Below, piece by piece: positions 1 through 9,258 of a stretch of 64,000 nt of DNA; position 1 is the first letter of the stretch, and each line of letters starts with the position of its first letter. The position numbers were made by a program, and so were the translations under genes. The stretch is taken from positions 62,001-126,000 of the forward strand of contig JAFEMH010001295.1 of assembly GCA_022495995.1 (NCBI GenBank). Direction: 5' to 3'. The notes below the pieces were generated by a model that did no database searches, was not told the origin of the DNA, and saw nothing but the letters and a program-made list of their open reading frames with translations. Source of the DNA: Adenophora triphylla var. japonica. Its lineage: Eukaryota; Streptophyta; Magnoliopsida; Asterales; Campanulaceae.

Positions 1-343
1 GCATCTGGAGCACCCCATCGGTGATTCGATACTTGCTCGAAACCTGTCCAAAGCAGCCCAAAACTCTATATCCATTCTCCCTACACACCAGCCGCATGGG
101 AGAGGATTTGGCACACTTTGCACCCAAATACATCACCAACCCCCAACAAATGCCATCCTTCTTGCCATTTCTTGGGACAGACTAATACATATAAACAAAT
201 AAGCCTAGATGCTATCAATGGAATGCATTAGTTGCACAACACAAAGATTTTATTTTACAAAGTGAGAAGCAATAGATTAGTGCATGCATTGTTCCTTCTC
301 TCTATCTAAGAGTCCAAAGCATGACAAAAGAGGATTTCCGCGA

Positions 344-688
344 TCACTCCGACTCGGGATCATCCTCCTCATCCTCCTCGGAGCCGCTGTCATCTTGGAC
401 GCTGCCTACCCCCTCCTCAGAGGCGATATGCTCCTGGCCGTCGCTGCCACCCTTCTATACCTCGTGGATCTCGCCATCCGGATCATCATCATCCTCATAC
501 TGGGCCCAAGACCGGGGCTCGCCATAATATCCATGCCACTCAGGCACTGTGGCAAGCGGGGGGCTGGAAAGGATCATCCACACCATCATCATCAAAGGCC
601 CATCTTGCAATGACAAATGAATCAAAAGTCCATCTTGAAGTGGCAAATCATCGTCAAAAGTCTGTCTCGCAACGGCAATGTTCATCAT
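344..688 (-). pseudogene. C-terminal piece of an antisense reading frame with an acidic tail (element A)
   Basis: On the minus strand a frame runs from about 688 down to a stop at 344-346, with one in-frame TAG at 455-457. The last 70 or so codons are rich in Asp, Glu, Ser and Gly and end in a run of acidic residues; the part before reads as ordinary protein (WHGYYGEPRSW). A possible splice acceptor (TTTCCAG on the minus strand) lies near 554, so this may be a last exon. Position and orientation match the antisense genes of C and G, between pol and the 3' LTR. I see no recognisable domain. The upper part (about 595-688) overlaps a tandem array and may not be coding. Confidence 0.35.
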
Positions 689-800
689 GCAGCCAGTCTG
701 GCAATGGGCAAGTCCTCAACAGCCCGTCTTGCAACGGCAATTCGTCAGAAATACCCATCTCGCAACGGCAAATTAATAGCAGAGCCCGTCTTGAAACGGT
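595..800 (+). repeat. Tandem array A1, about seven units with small inverted repeats
   Basis: Roughly 27-30 base units, each with a core like CCGTCTTGCAACGG: a four-base arm, a six-base loop (CTTGCA, CTCGCA or CTTGAA) and the opposite arm. Arms vary between units: CCGT/ACGG (twice), CAT/ATG, CCAT/GTGG, CTGT/ACGG, CCAT/ACGG, and one with an extra base. If G-U pairs are allowed on the plus strand, five of seven pair fully. The units are too diverged for simple recent duplication. Confidence 0.6.
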
Positions 801-1015
801 AATATCAACCGCAAAGTTCGTGTTCTACCTGACGAATGTTTTCAAAGTCAGCCAATCACTTCAAGTGATCTTCTTGCGCACAACCCTCGCAGGTAAGCAC
901 ATCACAGGTATGAAAGCATATCTCATTCACCTACAAATCATCATTACTTTCTCAGATAAAGTCATTTCAAGTCATAGAGTTCATCTCGCGATCCTTTTGA
1001 GTTAATCTCGAACAC
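801..1015. other. Spacer between arrays in element A
   Basis: Unique-looking, AT-leaning sequence with no convincing reading frame, promoter or repeat. Part of A's untranslated 3' region. Confidence 0.5.
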
Positions 1016-1990
1016 CTGTTGTAGGCTTGTTCCTACACCCATTTGGGCTTGTTCCCATACCTCTTTAGGCTCGTTCCTATCCGTAGGCTTGTTCCTACAC
1101 CCATTTGGGCTTGTTCCCATACCTATTTAGGCTCGTTCCTATCCGTAGGCTTGTTCCTACACCTATTTGGGCTTGTTCCCATACCTCTATAGGCTTGTTC
1201 CTATATCTCGCTAGGCTTGTTCCTATACGTGGGCTTGTTCTCATACCTCGCTAGGCTTGTTCCTATGCGTAGGCTTGTTCCTACACCTCTAAAGGCTCGT
1301 TCCTATATCTCGCTAGGCTTGTTCCTATGCGTAGGCTTGTTCCTACAACTCTTCAGGCTCGTTCCTATCCGTAGGCTTGTTCCTACACCCATTTGGGCTT
1401 GTTCCCATACCTCTTTAGGCTCGTTCCTATCTGTAGGCTTGTTCCTACACCTATTTGGGCTTGTGTCCCATACCTCTATAGGCTTGTTCCTATATCTCGC
1501 TAGGCTTGTTCCTATGCGTAGGCTCGTTCCTACAATTCTTCAGGCTTGTTCCTATGCTTCTTTAGGCTTGTGCCTATACCCTTTGGGTTTATTCCCATAC
1601 CTCTTTAGGCTCGTTCCTACCCGTAGGCTTGTTCCTACACTTCTATAGGCTCGCTCCTATACCTCGCTAGGCTTGTTCCTATGCGTAGGCTGGTTCCTAC
1701 ATCTCTATGGGCTCGTTCATATATCTCGCTAGGCTCGTTCCTACCCGTAGGCTTGTTCCTACACTTCTATAGGCTCGTTCCTATACCTCGCTAGGCTTGT
1801 TCCTATGCGTAGACTTGTTCCTACACCTCTAAAGGCTCGTTCCTATATCTCGCTAGGCTTGTTCCTATGCGTAGGCTTGTTCCTACAACTCTTCAGGTTT
1901 GTTCCTATGCTTCTTTAGGCTTGTGCCTATACCCTTTAGGTTTGTTCCTATACCCTTTTAGGCTTGTTCCTACACCCCTTTAGGCTCATC
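1016..1990 (+). repeat. Tandem array A2, about 47 units of about 21 bases, each a mini-hairpin
   Basis: The core is GTAGG-CTTGTT-CCTAC and relatives. Loops are nearly constant (CTTGTT or CTCGTT). Arms come in matched forms: GTAGG/CCTAC, ATAGG/CCTAT, TAGG/CCTA and TGGG/CCCA. Wherever the third arm base is G instead of A (six units, for example near 1043, 1105 and 1390), the partner is C instead of T. About six units have a mismatch (AAGG or CAGG against CCTA). Open frames crossing the array are repeat-driven and not genes. Tat-lineage elements are known for variable tandem repeats in the 3' untranslated region. Confidence 0.85.
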
Positions 1991-2121
1991 CCTATAATTC
2001 TTTTGGGTTCAAAAACCCACCTCTCTCAGTCTTTCACAATATCATTACCAAGATCCTTGGCCTGGAACGGCCTTAAACTACCCGGTCCGGAAAGACCGCA
2101 CAGATTTCCACAGTCAGATTA

Positions 2122-2748
2122 GCGGGTGACTCCCAAAGAAAAAAGTCAACATTTCCAGTGGGTGACTCCCAAAGAAAAAGTCAAATCCTCGGGGTGACTC
2201 CCCATCAAAACAGTCAAACTCGCGGGTGACTCCCAAAGAAAAAGTCAAATCTTCGGGGTGACTCCCCATCAAAATAGTCAAACTCGCGGGTGACTCCCAA
2301 AGAAAAAAGTCAAATCCCCGGGGTGACTCCCCATTAAAAACAGTCCAGCCAGCGGGTGACTCCTAAAGAAGAAAGTCAACAGTTCCAGCGGGTGACTCCC
2401 GAGAGAAAAAGTCAAATCCCGGGTGACTCCCCATTAAAACAAATCCGGCCGGCGGGTGACTCCCAAAGAAAAAAGTCAACATTTCCAGCGGGTGACTCCC
2501 AAAGAAAAAAGTCAAATCCCCGGGGTGACTCCCCATTAAAAACAGTCCAGCCAGCGGGTGACTCCCAAAGAAGAAAGTCAACATCTCCGGGGTGACTCCC
2601 CCTTAAGAACAGTCAAACTACAGTGCAAATGCACATATTCGGGTGACTCCCCATCGAAACAGTCAATCTTCGGGATGACTCCCCTTAAGAACAGTCAAAC
2701 TCCAGTGCAAATGCACATCTTCGGGGTGACTCCCCTTGGAACAGTCAC
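2122..2748 (+). repeat. Tandem array A3, units of about 30-60 bases built on GGGTGACTCCC...AGTCA
   Basis: Each unit has GGGTGACTCCC, then an A-rich stretch of about 10-13 bases, then AGTCA, so TGACT and AGTCA can pair around an A-rich loop; in the last unit the arms extend to GTGACT/AGTCAC. Roughly 18-20 units are present, in alternating subtypes (AAAGAAAAAAGTCA, CCATCAAAACAGTCA, CCTTAAGAACAGTCA). The arms hardly vary, so conservation and homogenisation cannot be told apart. Confidence 0.8.
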
Positions 2749-2971
2749 TTTCGGGTACAAAACCCGCAGCCTTTCATTTGGCACCCCATCTTTGCCTGAA
2801 CTACGACTTGGCTTGATTCCCCCACGGGATACGTAGGAATCCTCTTCATAAGAGGTCCAGCCACTTGATCATCTTGGTCACCTCTTTCCTCGTCGTTCGT
2901 GTCCCGCTCGGGATTCTCATTTTTTTGTCGACGACCCCGCTTCCCGTGGAAGCGACGTCGCCGAGGGGCTC
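2749..2971 (+). other. End of element A internal region with polypurine tract before the 3' LTR
   Basis: No gene. The last bases before the LTR read CGAGGGGCTC, closely matching the base before C's 3' LTR (TAGGGGCTC) and, reversed, before G's 3' LTR. This shared GGGGCTC is the likely polypurine tract for plus-strand priming. Confidence 0.6.
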
Positions 2972-3130
2972 TGTGAGTACCCCGATCCGAACTCAAGTTT
3001 TGGATTCAATTTAATTAAATTTGGGCTTACACAAATTGCTAAGAAGCAATTAGAGTCCAAAAATCCCAGCAGCCCACCAATCCATTGGGCCTGCCAGCCA
3101 CATGGCCCATTATGGCCAAAATATGTACGA

Positions 3131-3338
3131 TGTCGTCCGACAAGGGACACTAAGGCAGTTTAACTGCCTATGTCGTGCGACATAAGAAGCCCCAGCAGCC
3201 CACCAATCCATTGGGCCTGCCAGTCACTCGGCCCATTATGGCCAAAAGATGTACGCTGTCGTCCGACAAGGAACACTAAGGCGGTTTAACTGCCTATGTC
3301 GTGCGACATAAGAAGCCCCATCAGGATGCCTATAAATA
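3131..3338 (+). promoter_or_regulatory. LTR promoter of A: duplicated palindrome pairs plus TATA box
   Basis: Palindromes TGTCGTCCGACA (3131-3142) and TATGTCGTGCGACATA (3169-3184) flank a third perfect inverted repeat, GGCAGTTTAACTGCC (3154-3168 in the first copy, one mismatch in the second). The set recurs 126 bases on (3257-3268, 3297-3308). TATAAATA follows at 3331-3338, 22 bases after the last palindrome. E's LTR has one copy of the same set with the same spacing to TATA. Confidence 0.6.
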
Positions 3339-3980
3339 GAAGGCATGGCTGATCATTTGGGGAGGAGGCAAGGAAGAGAGCCAAAGGGAGGATTAAATTC
3401 TGAGAGCAATATCAGTAAAATTGGGGGAAACTCTTGCCAAATAGAGTCTCTCTCTCTCTCTCATACACACACACTCACCTCCCTCCTAATACACACACAC
3501 TTCATGGTCAAGACTCCAAGAAGCTTTCTTTGTTGGTGATTGAAGGGGTAGACACCATACTATTGGTGATTCTACCTTGTGGACTACAATAGGTAGCCAC
3601 TAAACCTTTCTCCCTCTTTTAAAGTCTTTAAATATATCTTGCATGCATACTTGCTCTCATACCATGTAGAAATTGGGATTTTGCATGATAAAGGTGGTGG
3701 AGGAGTGAATCTTCAATATTCACTTCTCCCCACCTCAGATCTGGACATTTGGTGGTACACACACCAATAAAGTTTCAATCTTTGCCTAGCTACATTGGGT
3801 TAGGAAGTGATGGCTAATAAAACGTGTGATTTATCACATTTGGTCACTAAAGCCATGTGATCTTCCCATAATACCCATATTATAGTATTATATTACTGTC
3901 TACAGTCAATAAATATGCTTGGTTTGCTTGGGGAACAAAGGAGGAACCAAACAGACTGAAGGGCACTGAAACAGGCTCCC

Positions 3981-4429
3981 CATGTCGTGCGACATAGGTC
4001 TCCATGGAGATCCTGTGTCATACGACATGGGACTCCCAGAAGGCTGCAATGCCATTCTTGGACTTCAGATCTGCTAGGTTTATCCCCTTTGTGACTCAAA
4101 GCCTACCTAAGCATCTTCTGGCTCATAAGCCACTATTTGGGTGCCTAAACTCAGTTTGGGTGCAACCTATTTGATGGAAGAGGATCGCCGTATGACATAG
4201 ACGACATCAAAGGCTCTATGTCATATGACATCCGTGTCGACAAAGTCTATCGTGACTTTGTTCACTCCCGTCAATCCCAAACTGAATTTTAGACCTTCAA
4301 ATAGTGTCTTTACTGAGTTGAATAAATGTCATTTACAGAAACTGCTTGGTCCTTGTAATAGGACAATCTGAACAAGAGACATTATGTCGTGCGATAACCT
4401 CTGCCTAGGAGGTCCTGTGTCGGACGACA
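3981..4429 (+). promoter_or_regulatory. Downstream palindrome pairs in A's LTR
   Basis: Three pairs of the TGTC....GACA design: 3981-3996 with 4016-4027, the stretch near 4190 with 4219-4232 (ATGTCATATGACAT), and 4385-4396 with 4418-4429. The spacer of the first pair holds TCTCCATGGAGA (3999-4010), a perfect palindrome, so the three together could fold as a three-stem structure. All have counterparts in E's LTR (26846-26890, 27047-27092, 27252-27296). They lie after TATA and would be in the transcript. Confidence 0.5.
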
Positions 4430-4873
4430 TGGGAAGTCTCTGGGCAGATTGTCTTACCTTCTGCCTTGTTATGATAATCATAATATGTAAAAGGGTGTGG
4501 CCCCCTCTTATGGCTCACAAGTTGTACTCAGCTTCCATATTATCAATGAAAATGTCAAATTTGCATTTTTCACATCAACACATATAGCACACACACTTTG
4601 AATGTCCAAAAATTGTCCAATGTTGATTGAAAGTCTCAAAAGAGGCGTGTTAGGTGAACTCTCTAGTTCTTCCCAAACACGTAACTAGACTCCCGGACTC
4701 AAAATCTCTTAAAATAGGTTTTTCAATGTTTTCCTCTAAAAACGGCATGGCGACTCCCAAAACCGAAGTTTTCAAAAACTTGTCGTATCATTTTCAAGTA
4801 AAACAAAAGAAACTCTTTTCAAAAAAGGGGGGAAATGATACAACGGCGATTTTTTCGGGCGAGCGTTCATTCA

Positions 4874-6152
4874 GTGGGGTGTATAAGGGGCACGAGTCGT
4901 GCCCTTCCCTGCAGCCTCTGAACAATTTTCCAAGGCCTAGAAACCTATTCCACCTAGAACTAAAGCGAACCCTCTTTAACTTAGATTAAAGTAGAACACT
5001 TTATCTACATAATGATGTCTTACTTGGTTAAAATGGAATTGTGGAAGGGCTTTAAATATTGTTCGGAAAATGCTTGACAGCCTTGATTCGTCATTTAACC
5101 AAAGTGAATTCAACTTGGTAATTTGAACTTGGACCTTTATAGAGATCATGTATTGTTGTATATTGATTATGTAGGGCTAGTTTATGATACCTTGTTGCCT
5201 TACTTGAGTTCATATTCATTGGTTGTACTATACATAGTGTATGAAATGAATGTTGCACTATGGTATTGATTGAACATGAGTATGCTTTACCATGTTGTTA
5301 TATTCTTATCCCTTTGGTGGATTTCATTTCAAGTAACTATTATGTGCTTGAACTTGTATTAATCAGCTGAGTTTAGGGGTATAACGGAATATGATCAATT
5401 ATGGAAAGTGTGATCTAATGTGATCGGATTACGTTATACCTGTGACTGTCCCCTTTCGTGGCCACAGATTGGGGTTATAGCATCTGTATTAAGCCAAAAG
5501 CCTTACAGAGTTGCTAGTATCTTATATGGTTCCCTGAAAAACGGGTCTTATAAGATGTGAATATGCTCAAGCAGTTCACAAATGAGTGGAGTTTTATCTC
5601 CCGATGTTGTACGACTTATTGGTCAGACGGGAAAAGGTAAACCAAGGTAATGTAATGTGTTTACGGCTTTTCCAATGTGTTATATGCACCTTGTATGTGT
5701 TGCATCTTACTTGGCATATTGTTTCATTCATAATAACTTATTGAGATTTATTCTCACCCTTCTCCCTTTAATGTTTTAGATCAGACTGAGACAGGAGGAC
5801 CCGACCAGTGAGGACGGGGAGGAGTTTGTACGAGTATTTTGGGTTGTTGGGTATGTATATGTCGTGGTTGGTAGTTGTAGTTGTATTTTGGTTTAGCTCC
5901 TTGGTGGAGTTTATGTATATATACAACTTTATTTCAAACTTAAACTTCGTGAACTTTTGTAAATGTTGTAACTTAAGTTGGTTCATGTTATGTTTCCTCC
6001 AAGTGGAGATGAATTAAGTAATACTTGAAGAGTATTGTTAAGTTAGTTTCTTTTCAAGTTAAGCCAAAGTTTTTAAAAATTACAGGTAATCTTTCTTAGT
6101 TTGGACTCTCCGGCTCGGGACACGTGTTAGGTTCCGGGTTGGGATGCCCACA
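4874..6152 (+). repeat. 3' portion of element B's 5' LTR
   Basis: Positions 4874-5803 match 25012-25954 (B's 3' LTR) closely, which shows this is LTR and not internal sequence. It opens with GTGTATAAGG, a possible TATA box, followed at once by the palindrome GGGCACGAGTCGTGCCC (4888-4904). It ends GGGATGCCCACA just before the primer binding site. The 3' LTR copy has the palindrome twice. Confidence 0.85.
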
Positions 6153-6154
6153 GT

Positions 6155-6167
6155 TGGTATCAGAGCC
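6155..6167 (+). other. Primer binding site of B (initiator Met tRNA type)
   Basis: TGGTATCAGAGCC, two bases after the LTR end; the standard initiator-methionine tRNA primer site of plant gypsy and copia elements. It fixes the LTR boundary. Confidence 0.9.
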
Positions 6168-6252
6168 TTGTCTAGAGGTCAAGGGTAGATGTCTAGTTAA
6201 GGGGGAGTGTGCGATAACTGACGCCGAGTGTTTGATGCAGGTGTTTGTTCTA

Positions 6253-7293
6253 ATGGCTGGGAATGAGGAGGATCCACATCGGGCTCAGGGGAATATTGGT
6301 AATGTCGGGGGAGATGGCAATCCTAATGCTGAAATGATGGACATGTTTAGGGTATTCTTACAGAATATGGCAAATCATGGTAGAGCTCAACAACAACCGG
6401 AAGGTAGGCAAGGGCACGGACTAGAAAAATTTGTGAAGATCGCACCCCCGAGTTTCAATGGAGACCCAGACCCGGTAAAGGCGGAGAGGTGGCTAGAATC
6501 TATGAACAAGATCTTCGCAGCAATGGAGAGCCCTGATGAGGAGAAGGTAAGGTGTGCTATCTTCAAGTTAGAGGGACAGACAGAGCATTGGTGGCATATA
6601 GTGAAAGACAGCTGGGACCGAGATCATACACCGCAGACGTGGGAGAATTTCACACGCAAGTTCCGGGACCATTTTATTCCGATGGTGACAAGAGACATAA
6701 AGGAGGTTGAGTTTCTTCGACTAGAGCAAGGGACAATGACCGTGGCATAATACTTAGCAAAGTTTATGGAGCTAGCTCGTTACTGTCCCCATTTGGTGTC
6801 AGAAGAAGAAAGGCGGGTATATCGGTTTGTGAAAGGGTTAAGGCTAGAGTTCCAAAAGCAATTATTGACACATGGCTTTACTGATTTCCAAGCAGCGGTG
6901 AACCGAGCCTACCGAATTGAGAATGACATTGAAGAGCATAAGGGTAAGTCCGAAGGTGGAATTGGAAGCAAGCAGCGGTTCCAAGGACAAGGTTCGGGAC
7001 AAGGTAGAGGACAACCAAGGTTCTCAAATATGGGTGTAGCAATAGGTGGAAGTGTGACGACTTCAGCGGCTCGTACTCCTTCAAGACAGTTTGGGGTTAC
7101 TTGTGGTTTTTGCAAGAAGATGGGTCACTCAGAGGATAGGTGCAGGAGCAAGTTGGGAAAATGTTTAGAGTGTGGAGCAGATGGTCATTTTCGGAAGAAC
7201 TGTCCCAAGCTTCGAGGGCAAGCTTCAGGTAGTGGGCAAGGCGGACCAAGAGGAGGAATCAAAAGAGATAATGAGGGAAAACCTAAAGATTAA
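6253..7293 (+). pseudogene. gag: Gag polyprotein of B (capsid and two zinc knuckles), broken
   Basis: Nucleocapsid/capsid protein that packages the element RNA. I start at ATG 6253, about 90 bases after the primer site; an earlier in-frame ATG at 6124 lies inside the LTR. A gag capsid domain spans roughly residues 50-220 (WLESMNKIF, WENFTRKFRDHF). Two CCHC knuckles follow near 7102-7200: CGFCKKMGHSEDRC and CLECGADGHFRKNC, both with all ligands. A TAA at 6748-6750 interrupts the capsid in the same frame, and TAA/TAG at 7291 and 7297 separate it from protease. Each stop can be explained by one C-to-T change in a Gln codon. Confidence 0.88.
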
Positions 7294-7305
7294 GTTTAGG
7301 GCCGC

Positions 7306-9258
7306 GTGTTTGCCTTAGGAAGAGGAGAGGTTGATCCTAATGTAGTCATTAGAGGTATTGTTCCTGTCTCAGGAGTTAAGGCCCGCATCCTTATAGATCC
7401 CGGGTCTTCCCATTCATTTGTGCCGTCTCATTTTGCTTTTGCATTGCATAAACTACCTGATTTTATGCCATATGCGCTTGAGTTTTCGACTCCTATGGGA
7501 GTGTGCCTCACTTCTTCCTTGGTATATAATGGATGTGATGTGTTTATGTGTGGGCATGTATTGCCGGCGGATTTAGTAGAGTTACAAATCCGGGAATTTG
7601 ATGTTATTCTTGGTATGGATTGGTTTAGTCATTACCATGCCTTGGTTGATTGTCGTAGGAAGAAGGTCTCATTTGATATACCTGATATGCCTACTTTTGT
7701 GTTTGATGCCGATAAGTCTATGTTTGGCATACATGTTATTTCTGCTTTAAATGCTAGAAAATTTCTTTCTAAAGGGTGTGCGAGGTATTTGGCTTATGTG
7801 GTAGACTCCAGTAAGAAATCCCCTGAGTTAGTTGATGTCCCTGTTGTTAATGAATTTGGTGATGTGTTTTCCACCGAGTACTCTATGCCTCCGGATTGTG
7901 AGGTAGAGTTTTGTATTGATCTAGTGCCCGGTACTTCACCTATTTCTAAGGCGCCTTATAGAATGGCTCCGACTGAGTTGAAGGAGTTGAAGACTCAGTT
8001 GCAAGAGTTGTTAGATCGGGGATTTATCCGTCTAAGTGTGTCACCTTGGGGAGCACCGGTTTTATTTGTCCGAAAGAAAGATGGTACCTTGAGATTGTGT
8101 ATAGATTACCGTCTGTTGAACCAAGCAACCATCAAGAACAAATATCCTCTCCCGCACATTGATGACTTGTTTGATCAGCTCCAAGGTTCCGTTATTTACT
8201 CAAAGCTTGATTTGAGAAGCGGATACCATCAGTTGAAGAGTAGGCCCGATGATATTTCCAAAACAGCTTTCAGGACAAGATATGGTCATTATGAGTTCGT
8301 GGTTATGCCTTTTGGGTTGACTAATGCTCCATTCGTATTTATGGATATGATGAACCGTATCTTCAAGCCGTACCTTGATAGCTTTGTCGTGGTGTTCATC
8401 GATGACATTCTTGTTTATTCCAAGTCCCGGGAGGAGCATGAGACTCATTTGAGGATTGTGTTATCTCTTCTTCGTGAAAAGCAATTGTTTGCCAAGTTCA
8501 GCAAGTGCGAGTTTTGGCTCGAGCAGATATCTTTCTTGGGGCACGTGGTTTCTAGTTCGGGGATATCCGTTGATCCTTCCAAGATTGAAGCCGTTGTCAA
8601 TTGGAAGCAACCTTCAACTGTGACAGAGGTTCGTAGCTTTCTTGGGTTAGCGGGGAAATACAGAAGGTTCATAGAAGGTTTCTCTCGCATTGCAACTCCG
8701 TTAACTAGATTGACTCGGAAAGATGTATCTTTTGTTTGGGATTCTAAATGTGAAGCATGTTTTAATGAGTTGAAGAAGAGATTGACTTCAGCTCCCGTTC
8801 TTACCCTTCCAGACGGTTGCGAGAACTTCGTCATTTTTAGTGACGCCTCGAAGGAGGGTTTGGGATGTGTGTTAATGAAAGGTGGGAAAGTGATTGCTTA
8901 TTCCTCTCGGAAGTTGTCACCGGCTGAACAGAATTATCCTACCCATGACATGGAATTGGCTGCGATTATTTTTGCGTTGCACAAGTGGAAACACTATCTT
9001 TATGGGGCGAGATTTGAGATCTTCACGGACCATAAGAGCTTGAAGTTTTTATTTACACAAAAGGAGTTGAATAACCGGCAACGAAGATGGTTAGAATTCT
9101 TGAAGGACTTCGATTGTGTGATTTCATATCATCCGGGGAAAGCAAATGTTGTTGCAGATGCGATGAGTCGAAAAGCTTACTTGTCAACTTTGAGTTCCCA
9201 AGAGTCAAGACATGAGTTGATTTTTGTGAATTTCCGAGCCGTTCCAATCTTGTATTGA
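7306..9258 (+). pseudogene. pol: Protease, reverse transcriptase and RNase H of B
   Basis: Aspartic protease first, with active-site region [10 protein letters not shown] near 7390-7420; D-P-G is a common variant in plant chromoviruses. Reverse transcriptase follows ([26 protein letters not shown]), with catalytic FIDD at 8395-8406. RNase H shows [17 protein letters not shown] and FTDHKSLKF, ending in [14 protein letters not shown]. The frame is open for 650 codons, from just after the gag stops to TGA at 9256-9258. That stop lies in the RNase H-integrase linker; the frame continues unchanged beyond it. Pol makes DNA from the element RNA in the virus-like particle. Confidence 0.93.

Larger units (their letters stand above)
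1..4873 (+). mobile_element. Element A: 3' part of a Tat/Ogre-type LTR retrotransposon
   Basis: The end of a large Ty3/gypsy element whose gag-pol lies upstream of the window. The visible part runs from the tail of an antisense reading frame, through several tandem arrays, to a short purine-rich tract and the 3' LTR. Assignment rests on the LTR at 2972-4873: it matches the 5' LTR of element E at 25955-27739, which is followed by a TGGTGACTC-CGCTGGGGAC primer binding site of the kind used by Tat/Ogre elements. Right after the LTR the sequence is the inside of B's LTR (compare 4874-5803 with 25012-25954), so A was inserted into B. The left half and the other copy of the target duplication are outside the window. 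Confidence 0.85.
2972..4873 (+). repeat. 3' LTR of element A (1902 bp)
   Basis: Starts TGTGAGTACCCCGATCC and ends GTTCATTCA. It matches E's LTR (25955-27739, 1785 bp) along its length; the extra length is explained mainly by a 126-base tandem duplication at about 3058-3310 that doubles the palindrome pair before TATA. It contains a TATA box at 3331, CT/CA microsatellites near 3450-3500, a probable poly(A) region near 4545, and three further palindrome pairs. GTGGG after the LTR (4874-4878) is the likely right target duplication. Confidence 0.85.

Noticed and set aside
1217..1648. A 143-codon open frame
   Set aside because: Created by the 21-base repeat, whose three-unit period of about 63 bases keeps the frame open; composition is repeat-driven.
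1016..1990. Regular short repeats as a CRISPR-like array
   Set aside because: Units are contiguous and all repeat, with no unique spacers of constant length, in plant DNA inside a retrotransposon.
6124..6252. Upstream ATG for B's gag
   Set aside because: It is inside the LTR and before the primer site; 6253 is the first sensible start.
8395..8406. Retroviral or caulimovirus-like pol
   Set aside because: Domain order protease, RT, RNase H, integrase with chromodomain and flanking LTRs fits a Tekay gypsy element.
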